This document shows, in pieces, positions 49,667 through 58,700 of a stretch of DNA of 64,000 nt. The stretch comes from Kitasatospora herbaricolor. GTDB lineage: Bacteria; Actinomycetota; Actinomycetes; Streptomycetales; Streptomycetaceae. The first letter of the stretch is position 1. Each line of letters begins with the position of its first letter. Below the pieces are notes generated by a model that saw nothing but the letters and a program-made list of their open reading frames with translations, made no database searches and was not told the DNA's origin. The stretch is taken from positions 8,145,501 through 8,209,500 of the forward strand of contig NZ_JAUSVA010000002.1 in the NCBI RefSeq assembly GCF_030813695.1, written 5' to 3'. The position numbers and the translations under genes are program-made.

Positions 49667-50857
49667 ATGGCCCATCCCACCGCGCCCGAGCAGCAGACCC
49701 TCACCCCGGCCGCCGTCTTCGACTGGCTCGACGAGGCCGCCGAGCTGCGGGCCCGGGCCGGCCTCACCCGGACGCTGCGCAGCCGCCCGGCCGACGACCC
49801 GGTGCTGGACCTGGCGAGCAACGACTACCTCGGGCTGGTCCACCACCCCGCCGTGACCGGCGCCGCCGCCGAGGCGGCCCTGCGTTGGGGCGGCGGCTCC
49901 ACCGGCTCCCGGCTGGTCACCGGCACCACCGCGCTGCACACCGAGCTGGAGGAGGAGCTGGCCGCGTTCTGCGGGGTCGAGGCGGCGCTGGTGTTCTCCT
50001 CCGGCTACACCGCGAACCTGGCCGCGCTCACCGCGCTCACCGACCCGGACACCCTGATCGTCTCGGACGCCAACAACCACGCCTCGCTGATCGACGGCTG
50101 CCGGCTGTCGCGCAGCGACGTCCACCGGGCGCCGCACAGCGACCCCGCCGCCGTCGCCGCCGCGCTGGCGGCCCGGACGCACCGGCGCGCCCTGGTGGTC
50201 ACCGACTCGGTCTTCTCGGTGGACGGCAACGCCGCCCGCCTCCCGGAGCTGTCCACCGCCGCCCGCGCCCACGGCGCAGCCCTGCTGGTGGACGACGCGC
50301 ACGGGCTCGGCGTGCTCGGCCCCGGCGGCGCGGGCGCGCTGGCCGCCGCCGGCCTGGCCGGGCAGCCGGACACCGTCGCCACCGTGACGCTGTCCAAGTC
50401 GCTCGGCGCGCAGGGCGGCGCCGTCCTCGGCCCGCGCCGGGTCGTCCGGCACCTCGTCGAGACCGCCCGCACCTTCATCTTCGACACCGGCCTGGCCCCG
50501 GCCGCGGCGGGCGCCGCCCTGGGGGCGCTGCGCCTGCTGCGGGCCGAGCCGCACCGCGCCGAGCGTGCCCGCGAGGTGGCCCGGACGCTGTCGGCCCGGC
50601 TCACCGCCGCCGGTCTGGTGGCGAGTTCACCGGACGCCGCGGTGGTGTCGGTGCGCGCGCCCGGCCCCGAGGCCGCGGTGGCCTGGGCGGCGGACTGCCG
50701 GGCGGCCGGCCTCGCGGTGGGCTGCTTCCGCCCGCCGTCGGTGCCCGACGGCGTCTCCCGGCTGCGGCTGACCGCCCGCGGCGACCTGACCGAGCGGCAG
50801 ATCGCCGACGCCGTCCGCATCATCACCGCGACCGCGCCGGCGGGCGCCGCCGGCTGA
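49667..50857 (+). CDS. bioF: 8-amino-7-oxononanoate synthase
   Basis: A 396-aa PLP-dependent alpha-oxoamine synthase joining pimeloyl thioester and L-alanine, the first committed step of biotin ring assembly. Motifs include LDLASNDYLGLVHHPAV, GGGSTGSRLVTGTTALH, VSDANNHASLIDGC, LLVDDAHGLGVLGPGG and the PLP Lys in VTLSKSLGAQGG. No clear Shine-Dalgarno precedes the ATG, so a short or leaderless transcript starting after the hairpin is possible. It is separated from bioBAD by ~11.5 kb, unlike the compact bio clusters of many streptomycetes. Confidence 0.95.
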   Translation: MAHPTAPEQQTLTPAAVFDWLDEAAELRARAGLTRTLRSRPADDPVLDLASNDYLGLVHHPAVTGAAAEAALRWGGGSTGSRLVTGTTALHTELEEELAAFCGVEAALVFSSGYTANLAALTALTDPDTLIVSDANNHASLIDGCRLSRSDVHRAPHSDPAAVAAALAARTHRRALVVTDSVFSVDGNAARLPELSTAARAHGAALLVDDAHGLGVLGPGGAGALAAAGLAGQPDTVATVTLSKSLGAQGGAVLGPRRVVRHLVETARTFIFDTGLAPAAAGAALGALRLLRAEPHRAERAREVARTLSARLTAAGLVASSPDAAVVSVRAPGPEAAVAWAADCRAAGLAVGCFRPPSVPDGVSRLRLTARGDLTERQIADAVRIITATAPAGAAG

Positions 50858-50886
50858 CCTGCCCCGACGGGCCCGGACCGGCCCGG

Positions 50887-51894
50887 TCAGTGCTTGCGGG
50901 CCCGGCTGGGCTGGACCCGGGTCGGCTCGCCGGCCGCCTTGGGGTGGTCCGGCGGGTAGGGCAGCTCGCCCATCCCCTCGTCCTTCGCCTGCCGTTCGTA
51001 CAGCTCCAGCAGCGGCTCCAGCCCGAAGGCCCGGCCGTCCATCCCGGCCTGCAGGTCGCCGACCTCGGCGAACCGGGCCGGTACCGTCCGCAGGTCGAAG
51101 TCCTCGGGCGAGGCGTCGTCCAGCTCCTCCCAGCGCAGCGGCGTGGAGGCGGTGGCGCCGGGCCGGGCGCGCAGCGAGTACGCCGAGGCGATGGTGCGGT
51201 CGCGGGCCATCTGGTTGTAGTCGACGAAGATCTTCTCGCCGCGCTCCTCCTTCCACCAGGCGGTGGTGACCTGGCCGGGCATCCGCTGCTCCAGGGCCCG
51301 GCCGAGCGCGATCACGGCGTGCCGGCAGTCGGTGAAGGTCCAGCGCGGTTCCACCGGGACGTAGACGTGCAGGCCGCGCCCGCCGGAGGTCTTCGGCCAG
51401 CCCTGCAGCCCGTACCCGTCCAGCAGCGCGCGCAGCTCGTGGGCGGCCCGGACGGCGTCGTGGAAGTCGGTCCCGGGCTGCGGGTCGAGGTCGATCCGCA
51501 GCTCGTCGGGGTGCTCGGTGTCGGCCCGGCGCACCGGCCAGGGGTGGAAGGTCAGGCAGCCCAGGTTGGCGGCCCACAGCACGGCGGCCGGCTCGGTCGG
51601 GCAGATCTCGTCCGCCGAACGGCCGCTGGGGAAGTTGATCGTCGCGGTCGGCAGCCAGTCGGGCAGGCCCTTGGGCGCCCGCTTCTGGTAGAAGAACTCG
51701 CCGTCCACCCCGTCCGGGAACCGCTGCAGCGTGGTCGGCCGCTCGCGCAGGCCCCGCAGCACCCCTTCGGCGACCGCCAGGTAGTACTGCGCCACGTCCA
51801 GCTTGGTGTACCCGCGCTCGGGGAAGTACACCTTGTCCGGGTTCGACAGCCGTACGGTGCGCCCGGCGACGTCCAGCTCCACAGCTCCAGCCAT
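50887..51894 (-). CDS. LigD-type polymerase/primase domain protein
   Basis: A 335-aa archaeo-eukaryotic-primase-like polymerase (PolDom) as found in LigD for non-homologous end joining, here as a separate protein. Motifs include LSNPDKVYFPERGYTKLDVAQYY, QKRAPKGLPDWLP, ELRIDLDPQPGTDF with the catalytic Asp pair, KTSGGRGLHVYVP, and FVDYNQMARDRTIASAYSLRARPGA. It is divergent from an ATP-dependent ligase, a common streptomycete pair. No Ku gene lies in the window. Confidence 0.92.
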   Translation of the reverse strand: MAGAVELDVAGRTVRLSNPDKVYFPERGYTKLDVAQYYLAVAEGVLRGLRERPTTLQRFPDGVDGEFFYQKRAPKGLPDWLPTATINFPSGRSADEICPTEPAAVLWAANLGCLTFHPWPVRRADTEHPDELRIDLDPQPGTDFHDAVRAAHELRALLDGYGLQGWPKTSGGRGLHVYVPVEPRWTFTDCRHAVIALGRALEQRMPGQVTTAWWKEERGEKIFVDYNQMARDRTIASAYSLRARPGATASTPLRWEELDDASPEDFDLRTVPARFAEVGDLQAGMDGRAFGLEPLLELYERQAKDEGMGELPYPPDHPKAAGEPTRVQPSRARKH

Positions 51895-51985
51895 ACCGAC
51901 CACGCTAGGCGGAGGGGCCGGGGCGCGCGCCCGGAGCGCGGCCGTCCCCGTGCGGGCCGGGTCGGGCGGCGGCACCATCGGAGAC

Positions 51986-53047
51986 ATGGACCTGCCTGTG
52001 ATGCCGCCGGTCGCGCCGATGCTCGCCAAGTCGGTGCCCGAGATCCCGCCCGGGATGCAGTACGAGGCCAAGTGGGACGGCTTCCGCGCGATCGTCTTCC
52101 GGGACGGTGACGAGGTGGAGATCGGCAGCCGGACGGGCAAGCCGCTGACCCGGTACTTCCCCGAGCTGGTGACCGCCTTCCGGGAGGCGCTGCCGCCGCG
52201 CTGCGTGGTGGACGGCGAGATCGTGATCGCGCGCGAGGGGCGGCTGCGGTTCGAGGAACTGCTGGAGCGGATCCACCCGGCGGCCTCCCGGGTGCGGACC
52301 CTCGCCGAGCGGACCCCGGCCTCCTTCGTCGGCTTCGACCTGCTGGCGCTGGGGGACGGCTCGCTGCTGGACGAACCGCTGTCCTCGCGCCGGCCGGCCC
52401 TGGTGGAGGCGTTGCGGAACGCCGCCGACCCGGTCTTCACCGCCCCGGCCACCACCGACCGCGAGCTGGCCGGCACCTGGTTCGCGCAGTTCGAGGGCGC
52501 CGGACTGGACGGCGTGGTGGCCAAGCCGCTGGACCAGCCCTACCGGCCCGGCGACCGGACGATGTTCAAGGTCAAGCACGGGCGGACCGCCGACTGCGTG
52601 GTGGCGGGCTACCGCGAGCACAAGAGCGGTCCGGTGGTCGGCTCGCTGCTGCTCGGCCTGTACGACGCCGACGGGCGGCTGCAGCACGTGGGTGTCTGCG
52701 CGGCCTTCACCGCGGCCCGCCGCCGCGAGCTGGTCGAGGAGCTGGCCCCGCTGCGGATGGACGCCGCGGCCGGGCACCCCTGGGGCGCCTGGGCCGACGA
52801 GGAGGCCCAGGCGAGCGGGCGGCTGCCCGGCGCGCAGAGCCGCTGGACGGGCGGCAAGGACCTCTCCTGGGTGGCACTGCGCCCGGAGCGGGTCTGCGAG
52901 GTGGCGTACGACCACATGGAGGGCACCCGGTTCCGGCACACCGCGCAGTTCCGCCGCTGGCGCCCGGACCGGACCCCGGAGAGCTGCACGTACGAGCAAC
53001 TGGAGGAGCCGGTCTCGTACGACCTGGCGCGGGTGCTGGGGACGTAG
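51986..53047 (+). CDS. ATP-dependent DNA ligase (LigC-like)
   Basis: A 353-aa ligase. The nucleotidyl-transferase motif I is QYEAKWDGFRAI with Lys29 as the AMP acceptor. Later motifs are RCVVDGEIVIA, FVGFDLLALGDGSLLD, GLDGVVAKPLDQPYRPGDR and MFKVKHGRTADCVVAG, followed by an OB-fold C-domain. The size and lack of nuclease or polymerase domains fit LigC rather than LigD. The ATG has GGAG three to four bases upstream. It is divergent from the PolDom gene over 91 bp, suggesting joint use in end joining or excision repair. Confidence 0.93.
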   Translation: MDLPVMPPVAPMLAKSVPEIPPGMQYEAKWDGFRAIVFRDGDEVEIGSRTGKPLTRYFPELVTAFREALPPRCVVDGEIVIAREGRLRFEELLERIHPAASRVRTLAERTPASFVGFDLLALGDGSLLDEPLSSRRPALVEALRNAADPVFTAPATTDRELAGTWFAQFEGAGLDGVVAKPLDQPYRPGDRTMFKVKHGRTADCVVAGYREHKSGPVVGSLLLGLYDADGRLQHVGVCAAFTAARRRELVEELAPLRMDAAAGHPWGAWADEEAQASGRLPGAQSRWTGGKDLSWVALRPERVCEVAYDHMEGTRFRHTAQFRRWRPDRTPESCTYEQLEEPVSYDLARVLGT

Positions 53048-53141
53048 GGCGCGCCCCGGGAGCCCGCCGCCGGCCCGTGCGGGTCGCGGGGCCGTCCGCC
53101 GCCGCCGGGTCGGGCGGACCCGGACGCCGTACCGTGGCAGG

Positions 53142-53666
53142 GTGCGGACCGTCGAGCTGACCTGCGTGCCGGACCTCGACGCCGAGGTGCGGCGCGTGTG
53201 GCGCCGGCTGGCCGACGCGGGCGTACCCGGCCTGGCCTCGCACCCGCACCCGACCAACCGGCCGCACCTGACGGTGGCCGCGTGCGAGGCGGTGCCCGCG
53301 GCGGTCCTGGCGGATGTCGCGGCCCTGCTGCGGCGCACGCTGCCGCTGCCGGCCCGGTCGACGGGGCCGGTCGTCCTCCGGGCGGCCCGTGGGCGGCACG
53401 TCCTCGCCCTGGAGGTCGATCCGACGGTGGAGCTGCTCGCCCTCCACGGCGAGGTCTGGGACCTTCTCGACGGAGCCCCCGGTCCGCACCCGTGGCTCGT
53501 GCCCGGACGCTGGCGGCCGCACCTGAGCCTCACCCGGCCGCTGGACGCACGCGGCCTGGCGCTCGCCCACGCCGCACTGCCGGTGCCGTGCCGGCCCGCC
53601 GGCACCTTCGACGCCGCCCGCAGCTACGACAGCGGGACCCGCAGCACCGTGGAGCTGTCCGGCTGA
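53142..53666 (+). CDS. 2'-5' RNA ligase family (2H phosphoesterase-like) protein
   Basis: A 174-aa protein with the two catalytic HxT/S motifs of the 2H phosphoesterases: HLT (His42-Thr44) in NRPHLTVAAC and HLS (His127-Ser129) in WRPHLSLTRPL. The substrate is unknown (2'-5' RNA links or cyclic phosphates in relatives). The GTG start lies only ~95 bases after the ligase gene, and no good Shine-Dalgarno is seen. It could be co-transcribed with the ligase. Confidence 0.82.
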   Translation: MRTVELTCVPDLDAEVRRVWRRLADAGVPGLASHPHPTNRPHLTVAACEAVPAAVLADVAALLRRTLPLPARSTGPVVLRAARGRHVLALEVDPTVELLALHGEVWDLLDGAPGPHPWLVPGRWRPHLSLTRPLDARGLALAHAALPVPCRPAGTFDAARSYDSGTRSTVELSG

Positions 53667-53716
53667 CGGCCGGGCGCGGTGCGTCACCGCGCCGGGCGGC
53701 GTCGTGGCGGACCGCG

Positions 53717-53761
53717 GCGGGCGGCCCCCGGTACGACGGCGTCCGTCCGGGGGCCGCCCGC
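53717..53761. terminator. Strong bidirectional hairpin
   Basis: A perfect 15-bp GC stem (53717-53731 with 53747-53761) around a 15-base loop, between the 2H phosphoesterase gene and the convergent arabinofuranosidase-like remnant. Confidence 0.85.
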
Positions 53762-53801
53762 AGGGGACGGCCACCGGACGGAGGGGCTGCTCGGGGCGGG
53801 A

Positions 53802-54956
53802 TCAGCCGGCGTAGGTCCGCAGGTACTCGAACCGGGCGGTGGCGCCGGACTTGTTCATCGAGACGAGGCCGATCTTCAGCGCGCCCCCGACCGGCAGGGT
53901 CCAGACACCGGCGTACGACCAGGTGACGCCGTCGCGACTGGTGACGGCCCGCACCTCGTGCTCGTTGTGCCCGGTGTCGGTGTGGTGGACCAGCCGCAGC
54001 CAGAGGGTGTCGGCGGCGGGCCCGCCGAACATCGGGGCGTTGGCGACGGCGGTCGGCGGGGTGGTGGTCGGACGCTCGCCCTCCTTGCCGAACTCGGTGA
54101 CGTGCAGCAGGGCGCCGTTGCCGTTGTTCAGCGGCAGCACGGAGTGGACGAGCTTGAACCACCGGTCGTCGTTCTCGTACAGGACGAGACCGGCCTGCTG
54201 CGCGCTCTGCCCCGGCGCGAAGAGCATCTTCGTCTCTACGGTGAAGTCGCCCGAGGGCGCCGGGCGTTGCAGGACCGAGGCGGTGTTGGTGCCCAGGTGG
54301 AGCTCGGCGTCCTGGGTGGGCCAGCTGAGGGAGCCGGAGCCGGCCGTGACACCGGCGGCCGGGCCGCGGACCCAGCTCCACGGCGAGCCCGCCGTGGTGC
54401 CGGGCACCGCCGTGCTGTCGAACTCGTCGCTGTACGCGGGCAGCAGGGCACCGGGCGTCGGGTCGGCGACCCGCGTGGTGACGGGGTTGTACAGCGCGGT
54501 GGCGGTGGCGTTGTCGCCGGCCGCGCCGGCGCCCTTGGCGGACAGGCCGACCGAGCCGCCGTGGGCCGCGCCGGTGGGGAGCGTCCGGGTCTGGACGGCG
54601 ACCGGGTCGTGGAGGCGGTCGTGGCTGACCTCCACCGTCATTGCGGTGCCGCGGAGTTCGGCCGTGACGCTGTGCCAGGTGTTCCAGGTGAAGCCGCTCG
54701 GCAGGGCGGTGATCTGCTCACCCGAGGAGACACCGCCGACGATCGCCTCGGTGACGAGGGCGTTGCGCGCGCGGTCGATCCAGGCGGTGACCCGGTCGCC
54801 GGGCCCGGTGTACGCGAGGGTCAGGCCCGCGGCGCCGCCGGCGGTGACCCGCAGGTCCGCCTCGGCGCGGACGTTCGCGGGTGCGGTCGCGTTGCTGACC
54901 AGGTGGGCGGCGGCGGTGCCGCTGTCGCCGCCGCAATGTGCCGCAATGATCGGCAC
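53802..54956 (-). pseudogene. Orphan C-terminal part of a GH43/arabinofuranosidase-like protein
   Basis: A 384-aa open frame matching the accessory half of secreted arabinan-degrading GH43 enzymes. It has a LamG-like stretch (RAEADLRVTAGGAAGLTLAY, SGFTWNTWHSVTAELRG) and a C-terminal DUF1349/beta-sandwich domain (YSDEFDSTAVPGTTAGSPWSWVRG, GQSAQQAGLVLYENDDRWFKLVHS, SRDGVTWSYAGVWTLPVGGALKIGLVSMN). The signal peptide and the catalytic five-bladed propeller are absent, and the start sits in a CCGCAATG direct repeat. It therefore looks 5'-truncated, probably by a deletion at ~54930-54957. It may be untranslated; the surviving frame is intact. Confidence 0.7.
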
Positions 54957-55434
54957 TCGTCGCCGGCTCCGGGGGCGCCGTCGCGCGAGGGCCGAGAAGT
55001 GACGGGAAGGCAGGAGCAGCGGGGCCGGGCCTGTGGGCCCCGAGCGGCCGTCAAGTCCGTCTTCTGCGGGGATCGGGCGGAGATCTCCCCGAGCGGCGGC
55101 CGGCGATCCGTCAGGTCCGGAACCGAACCCCGGTCATGTGGGCAGGCCCTCCGATGCACGCCGCTCCCGGGCCGGTCGCGGGCCTGCTCCGGGCCTGCTC
55201 GCGGGCCTGCTCCGGGCCTGCGGAGAGCGGGTGTGTGCCGGGTGGGCGGCCGGTGCCCGGGCGGTGGGTGCACCGTGCGCGGGGCGGCTTCGTGCCGGTG
55301 CGTGCCCTCGCCGGGGTTCCCGGCGGGTGCGTCGGCGGATGTTCCCGGTGCTCCCTTCGCGGGCGGCTGGGGTCCGAGGGCGTTCGGGGACGATCCGTCG
55401 TTCGGGCGGCCGGTCGGGTGGCCTGTAGTCATTG

Positions 55435-55448
55435 TTGCTGTACAGCAA
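55435..55448. promoter_or_regulatory. 14-bp perfect palindrome
   Basis: TTGCTGTACAGCAA, at the left edge of the AT-rich NRPS promoter region, ~300 bases upstream of the first NRPS gene. Typical dimer-binding operator size; the binding protein is unknown. Confidence 0.6.
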
Positions 55449-55454
55449 AGTGAA

Positions 55455-55467
55455 TGACGTGTCGTCA
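55455..55467. promoter_or_regulatory. TGACG-TGT-CGTCA inverted repeat
   Basis: Perfect 5-bp arms with a 3-base spacer just upstream of the -35 hexamer, with another TGACGG at 55473-55478. Candidate activator or repressor site. Confidence 0.4.
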
Positions 55468-55485
55468 AGAGATGACGGACAGTCC

Positions 55486-55514
55486 TTGACTGGCCATTTG
55501 GTCTATGCCAATCT
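55486..55514 (+). promoter_or_regulatory. Candidate NRPS promoter
   Basis: TTGACT (55486-55491), a 17-base spacer and CAATCT (55509-55514). It would give a ~220-base leader. The two DasR-box-like sites overlap the -10 region and the early transcript. Confidence 0.5.
55499..55510. promoter_or_regulatory. DasR-box-like site 1 upstream of NRPS
   Basis: TGGTCTATGCCA matches 10 of 12 positions of the DasR core TGGTCTAGACCA and keeps the outer TTGG/CCAA symmetry. It overlaps the putative -10. Confidence 0.45.
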
Positions 55515-55520
55515 CTCGGA

Positions 55521-55532
55521 AGGTCTGGACCA
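55521..55532. promoter_or_regulatory. DasR-box-like site 2 upstream of NRPS
   Basis: AGGTCTGGACCA matches 10 of 12 positions of the same core, 22 bases after site 1 (two helical turns), near the expected transcription start. Confidence 0.45.
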
Positions 55533-55739
55533 GAGGTCTTCCACGGAAGGAGCCCGGGTCCGTCGGGGGCTCAGCAGTGGGGGTGCGCCGCACCGGCGCC
55601 CGCTCCGGGCCGCCGAGCCGACGGCCACCCCTGTGGGCCGTGCGGACCTCGTCCGATCGCCCCCTTCAACGCCCCGGACCCGGCCCGAACCGTCATCGGG
55701 CACGCGCTCCCGCAGCCCGACCGTCAAAGTGAGTCGCTC

Positions 55740-58700
55740 ATGCCCGAACAGCTCCCTGACCGCAGCGCGATCCCGGCCGGCCCGGCCCAGCAGGGCGTCT
55801 GGTTGACCGAGCGGCTGCTCGCCGCCCACGAGGCCTACCACCTGCCGGTGCGGATCGCCTTCGACGCGGTCGACCCGGACGCCCTGGAGCAGGCCGTCAC
55901 GGCGCTGGTGGACCGGCATCCGCTGCTCGCCGCGGCCCTGGTGGAGCAGCAGGGCGAGGTCCTGGTGGTGCCGGCCGGGCGGCGGCCCACGCTCCAGCGG
56001 GTCGACGCCGGGCTGGACTCCGCGGCCGACTTCGAGAAGCGGGTGGAACAGGACGCCGCGCGTCCGTTCACCCTCGGCACCGGCCCGACGGCCCGGTTCA
56101 CGCTCTACCTGCGGCCGGACGGCCGGGCCGAACTGCTGGCCGTGGCCCACCACGCCGTGTTCGACGGCGCCTCGAAGGAGATCCTGGTCAACGACCTGGC
56201 CGCCGGTTACGCCGCCGCGTTGCCCGGTGCCGTCCACCAGCGTCCCCAGGCCCCGGCCGGTCCTCCGGTCGTCGCCGCACCGGCCCCCGACCCGGAGACG
56301 GTCCGCCGGGCGGCGGAGTGGTTCGGCCCGCGCTGGGCGGCCGCCACCGAGCCGGTGCTGCCCGGCGGCGCCCGCGCCACCACCGCAGCCGGCCCCGGCG
56401 AGAGCGTCACCTGGGCGCTGGACGCGGCCGCCCGCGAGGCCCTGGCCGACGCGGCGGCCCGGAGCGGCGTGACGGTGTTCGAGTTCCTGCTCGCCGCCCT
56501 GCACGGGCTGCTGCGCCGCTACGGGGGTGAGGCCGTGCCGGTCTCCGTCCCGCTGTCGACCCGGACCGCCGGTCAGGCCGGCGAAATCGGCCTGTTCGTC
56601 AACGAGTTGCCCGTGCACGCCCCCGTCCTCGACGGCGCCGGCAGTGACACCGACCCGGCCGGCGCGATCGGCTTCGACGACTGGGCCCGGGCCGTCCGGG
56701 CCGAGCTGCGCGGCGGCTACCCCTTCCGCGGCGTGCCGTTCGGCGCGGCGGTCGGCGCGCTGAGCCCGCGGGTCGGGCTGGCGCCCGTCTCCTTCGGCTA
56801 CCGCCGGCGCGGGCCGCAGGCGCACTTCGCCGGGACCACGGCCCGGGTGGACTGGGCGGTGTTCAACGGCACCGCCCGCAACACCCTCAACCTCCAGGTC
56901 GTCGACGCGCCCGACGGCACCGGCTTCTCCCTCCAGCACGACCCCGCGGTGCTCGCCCCGGACGCCGCCCGGCGGATCGCCCGCCACTACGCCACCCTGC
57001 TGGCCGGCGCCGTCGCCGCCCCGCGGGCCCCGCTCGGCGACCTGCCGCTGCTGGACGCCGAGGAGCACCGGCTGGTCACCGAGGCGTTCAACGCCACCGA
57101 GCAGCCCTACCCCGCCGACCGCACCGTGCTGGACCTGGTCCGTGAGCGGGCCGCCACCACCCCCGACGCCGTCGCTGTCAGCGCCGGCCCCGAGCGGGTC
57201 AGCTACCGCGAGCTGACCCGCCGCACCGATCAGCTGGCCGCGGGCCTGCGCGCCGCCGGGGCCGGCCCCGGCACCCTGGTCGCCCTCCATCTGCACCGCA
57301 CCGGCGACCTGCCCGTGGCCCTGCTCGCGGTGCTCGCCACCGGCGCCGCCTACCTGCCGCTGGACCCGGGCTACCCGCAGCCGCGCCTGGCCGCGATCCT
57401 GGCGGACTCCGGCGCCGCGCTGCTGCTCGCCGACCAGGACCCGGCGCCCGCCCTCGCCGCCGTCGCGCCCGCCGTGGTCCGGCTGGACGCCGCCCTGGCG
57501 GCCGGTGCCGCCGCGGGCACCGACCCGGCCGCCCCGGCGGCGGGCCCGGCGGACACCGCGTACGTGCTGTACACCTCCGGCTCCACCGGCCGGCCCAAGG
57601 GCGTCGCGGTCGGGCACCGCGCGCTGGTCAACCTGCTCCACTCCTTCGCGGGCCGGCTGGAATCCGGGCCGCAGGACGTCTGGCTCGGCCTGACCTCGCT
57701 CTCCTTCGACATCTCCGCACTGGAGATCTACCTCCCCCTGATCACCGGCGGCCGGCTCGTCCTGGCGACCGACGGGCTGGCGGTGGACGGCGCGGGGCTG
57801 CTCGACCTGATCCGGCGCGAGGGCGTCACCCACGCGCAGGCCACCCCCTCCGGCTGGCGGGTCCTGCTGTCGGCGGGCCCGGAGCGCACCGGTCTGGTCG
57901 CCCTGGCGGGCGGTGAGGCGCTGCCGCTGCCGCTGGCCAGGGAGCTGCGGGCGGTGGTGGGCCGGCTGTTCAACGTCTACGGGCCGACCGAGACGACGAT
58001 CTGGTCCACCTGCGCGGAGATCCCGGCCGGCCCGACCGGCGTCACCATCGGCCGCCCGATCGCCAACACCCGCGCCCAGGTGGTGGACTCCGCCCTGCGG
58101 CCGGTGCCGATCGGCGTGCCCGGCGAGCTGCTGCTCGGCGGGGACGGCGTCGCCGAAGGCTACCTGGGCCGCCCGGAGCTGACCGCCGAGCGCTTCGTCG
58201 AGGACCCGTACGGCCCGCCCGGCGCCCGCCGCTACCGCACCGGCGACCTCGCGGCCTGGACGCCCGACGGCGAGCTGGACTTCCTCGGCCGCGCCGACAA
58301 CCAGGTGAAGATCCGCGGCCACCGGATCGAACTCGGCGAGATCGAGGCCCGGTTGCTGGAGCACCCGGCCGTCGCCGAGGCCGCGGTCGCGGTCCGCCCG
58401 GACCAGGCGGGCGAACCCCGGCTGGCCGGCTACCTGGTGACCACCGGTGCCCCCGGCCCGACCGCCGCCGAACTGCGCGAGCACCTGCTGGGCACCCTGC
58501 CCGCCGCCATGGTGCCGCAGGTGTTCGTCCCGCTGCCCGCGATGCCGCTCACCCCGAACGGCAAGCTCGACCGCCGGGCCCTGCCCGAGCCGCCCCCGGA
58601 GGCGCCCGCCGCCCCGCAGGGCCGGCCGGCTCCGGCGGACGAGCTCCAGGAGCAGTTGTGCGGGATCTGGGCCGAGGTGCTGGGCCTGCCCGAAGTCGGC

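Larger units (their letters stand above)
54957..55739. other. 783-bp regulatory region upstream of the NRPS genes
   Basis: No gene is supported. The left ~450 bases are GC-rich with short GGGCCTGCTC repeats (55180-55225). The right ~310 bases, AT-richer at 55425-55535, hold a perfect palindrome, an inverted repeat, a promoter match and two DasR-box-like sites, listed separately. No remnant of the missing arabinofuranosidase catalytic domain was recognised. Confidence 0.6.

Noticed and set aside
55180..55225. CRISPR-like array from GGGCCTGCTC repeats
   Set aside because: Units are ~10 bp with irregular 1-4 bp spacing and no spacers, so this is simple-sequence slippage.
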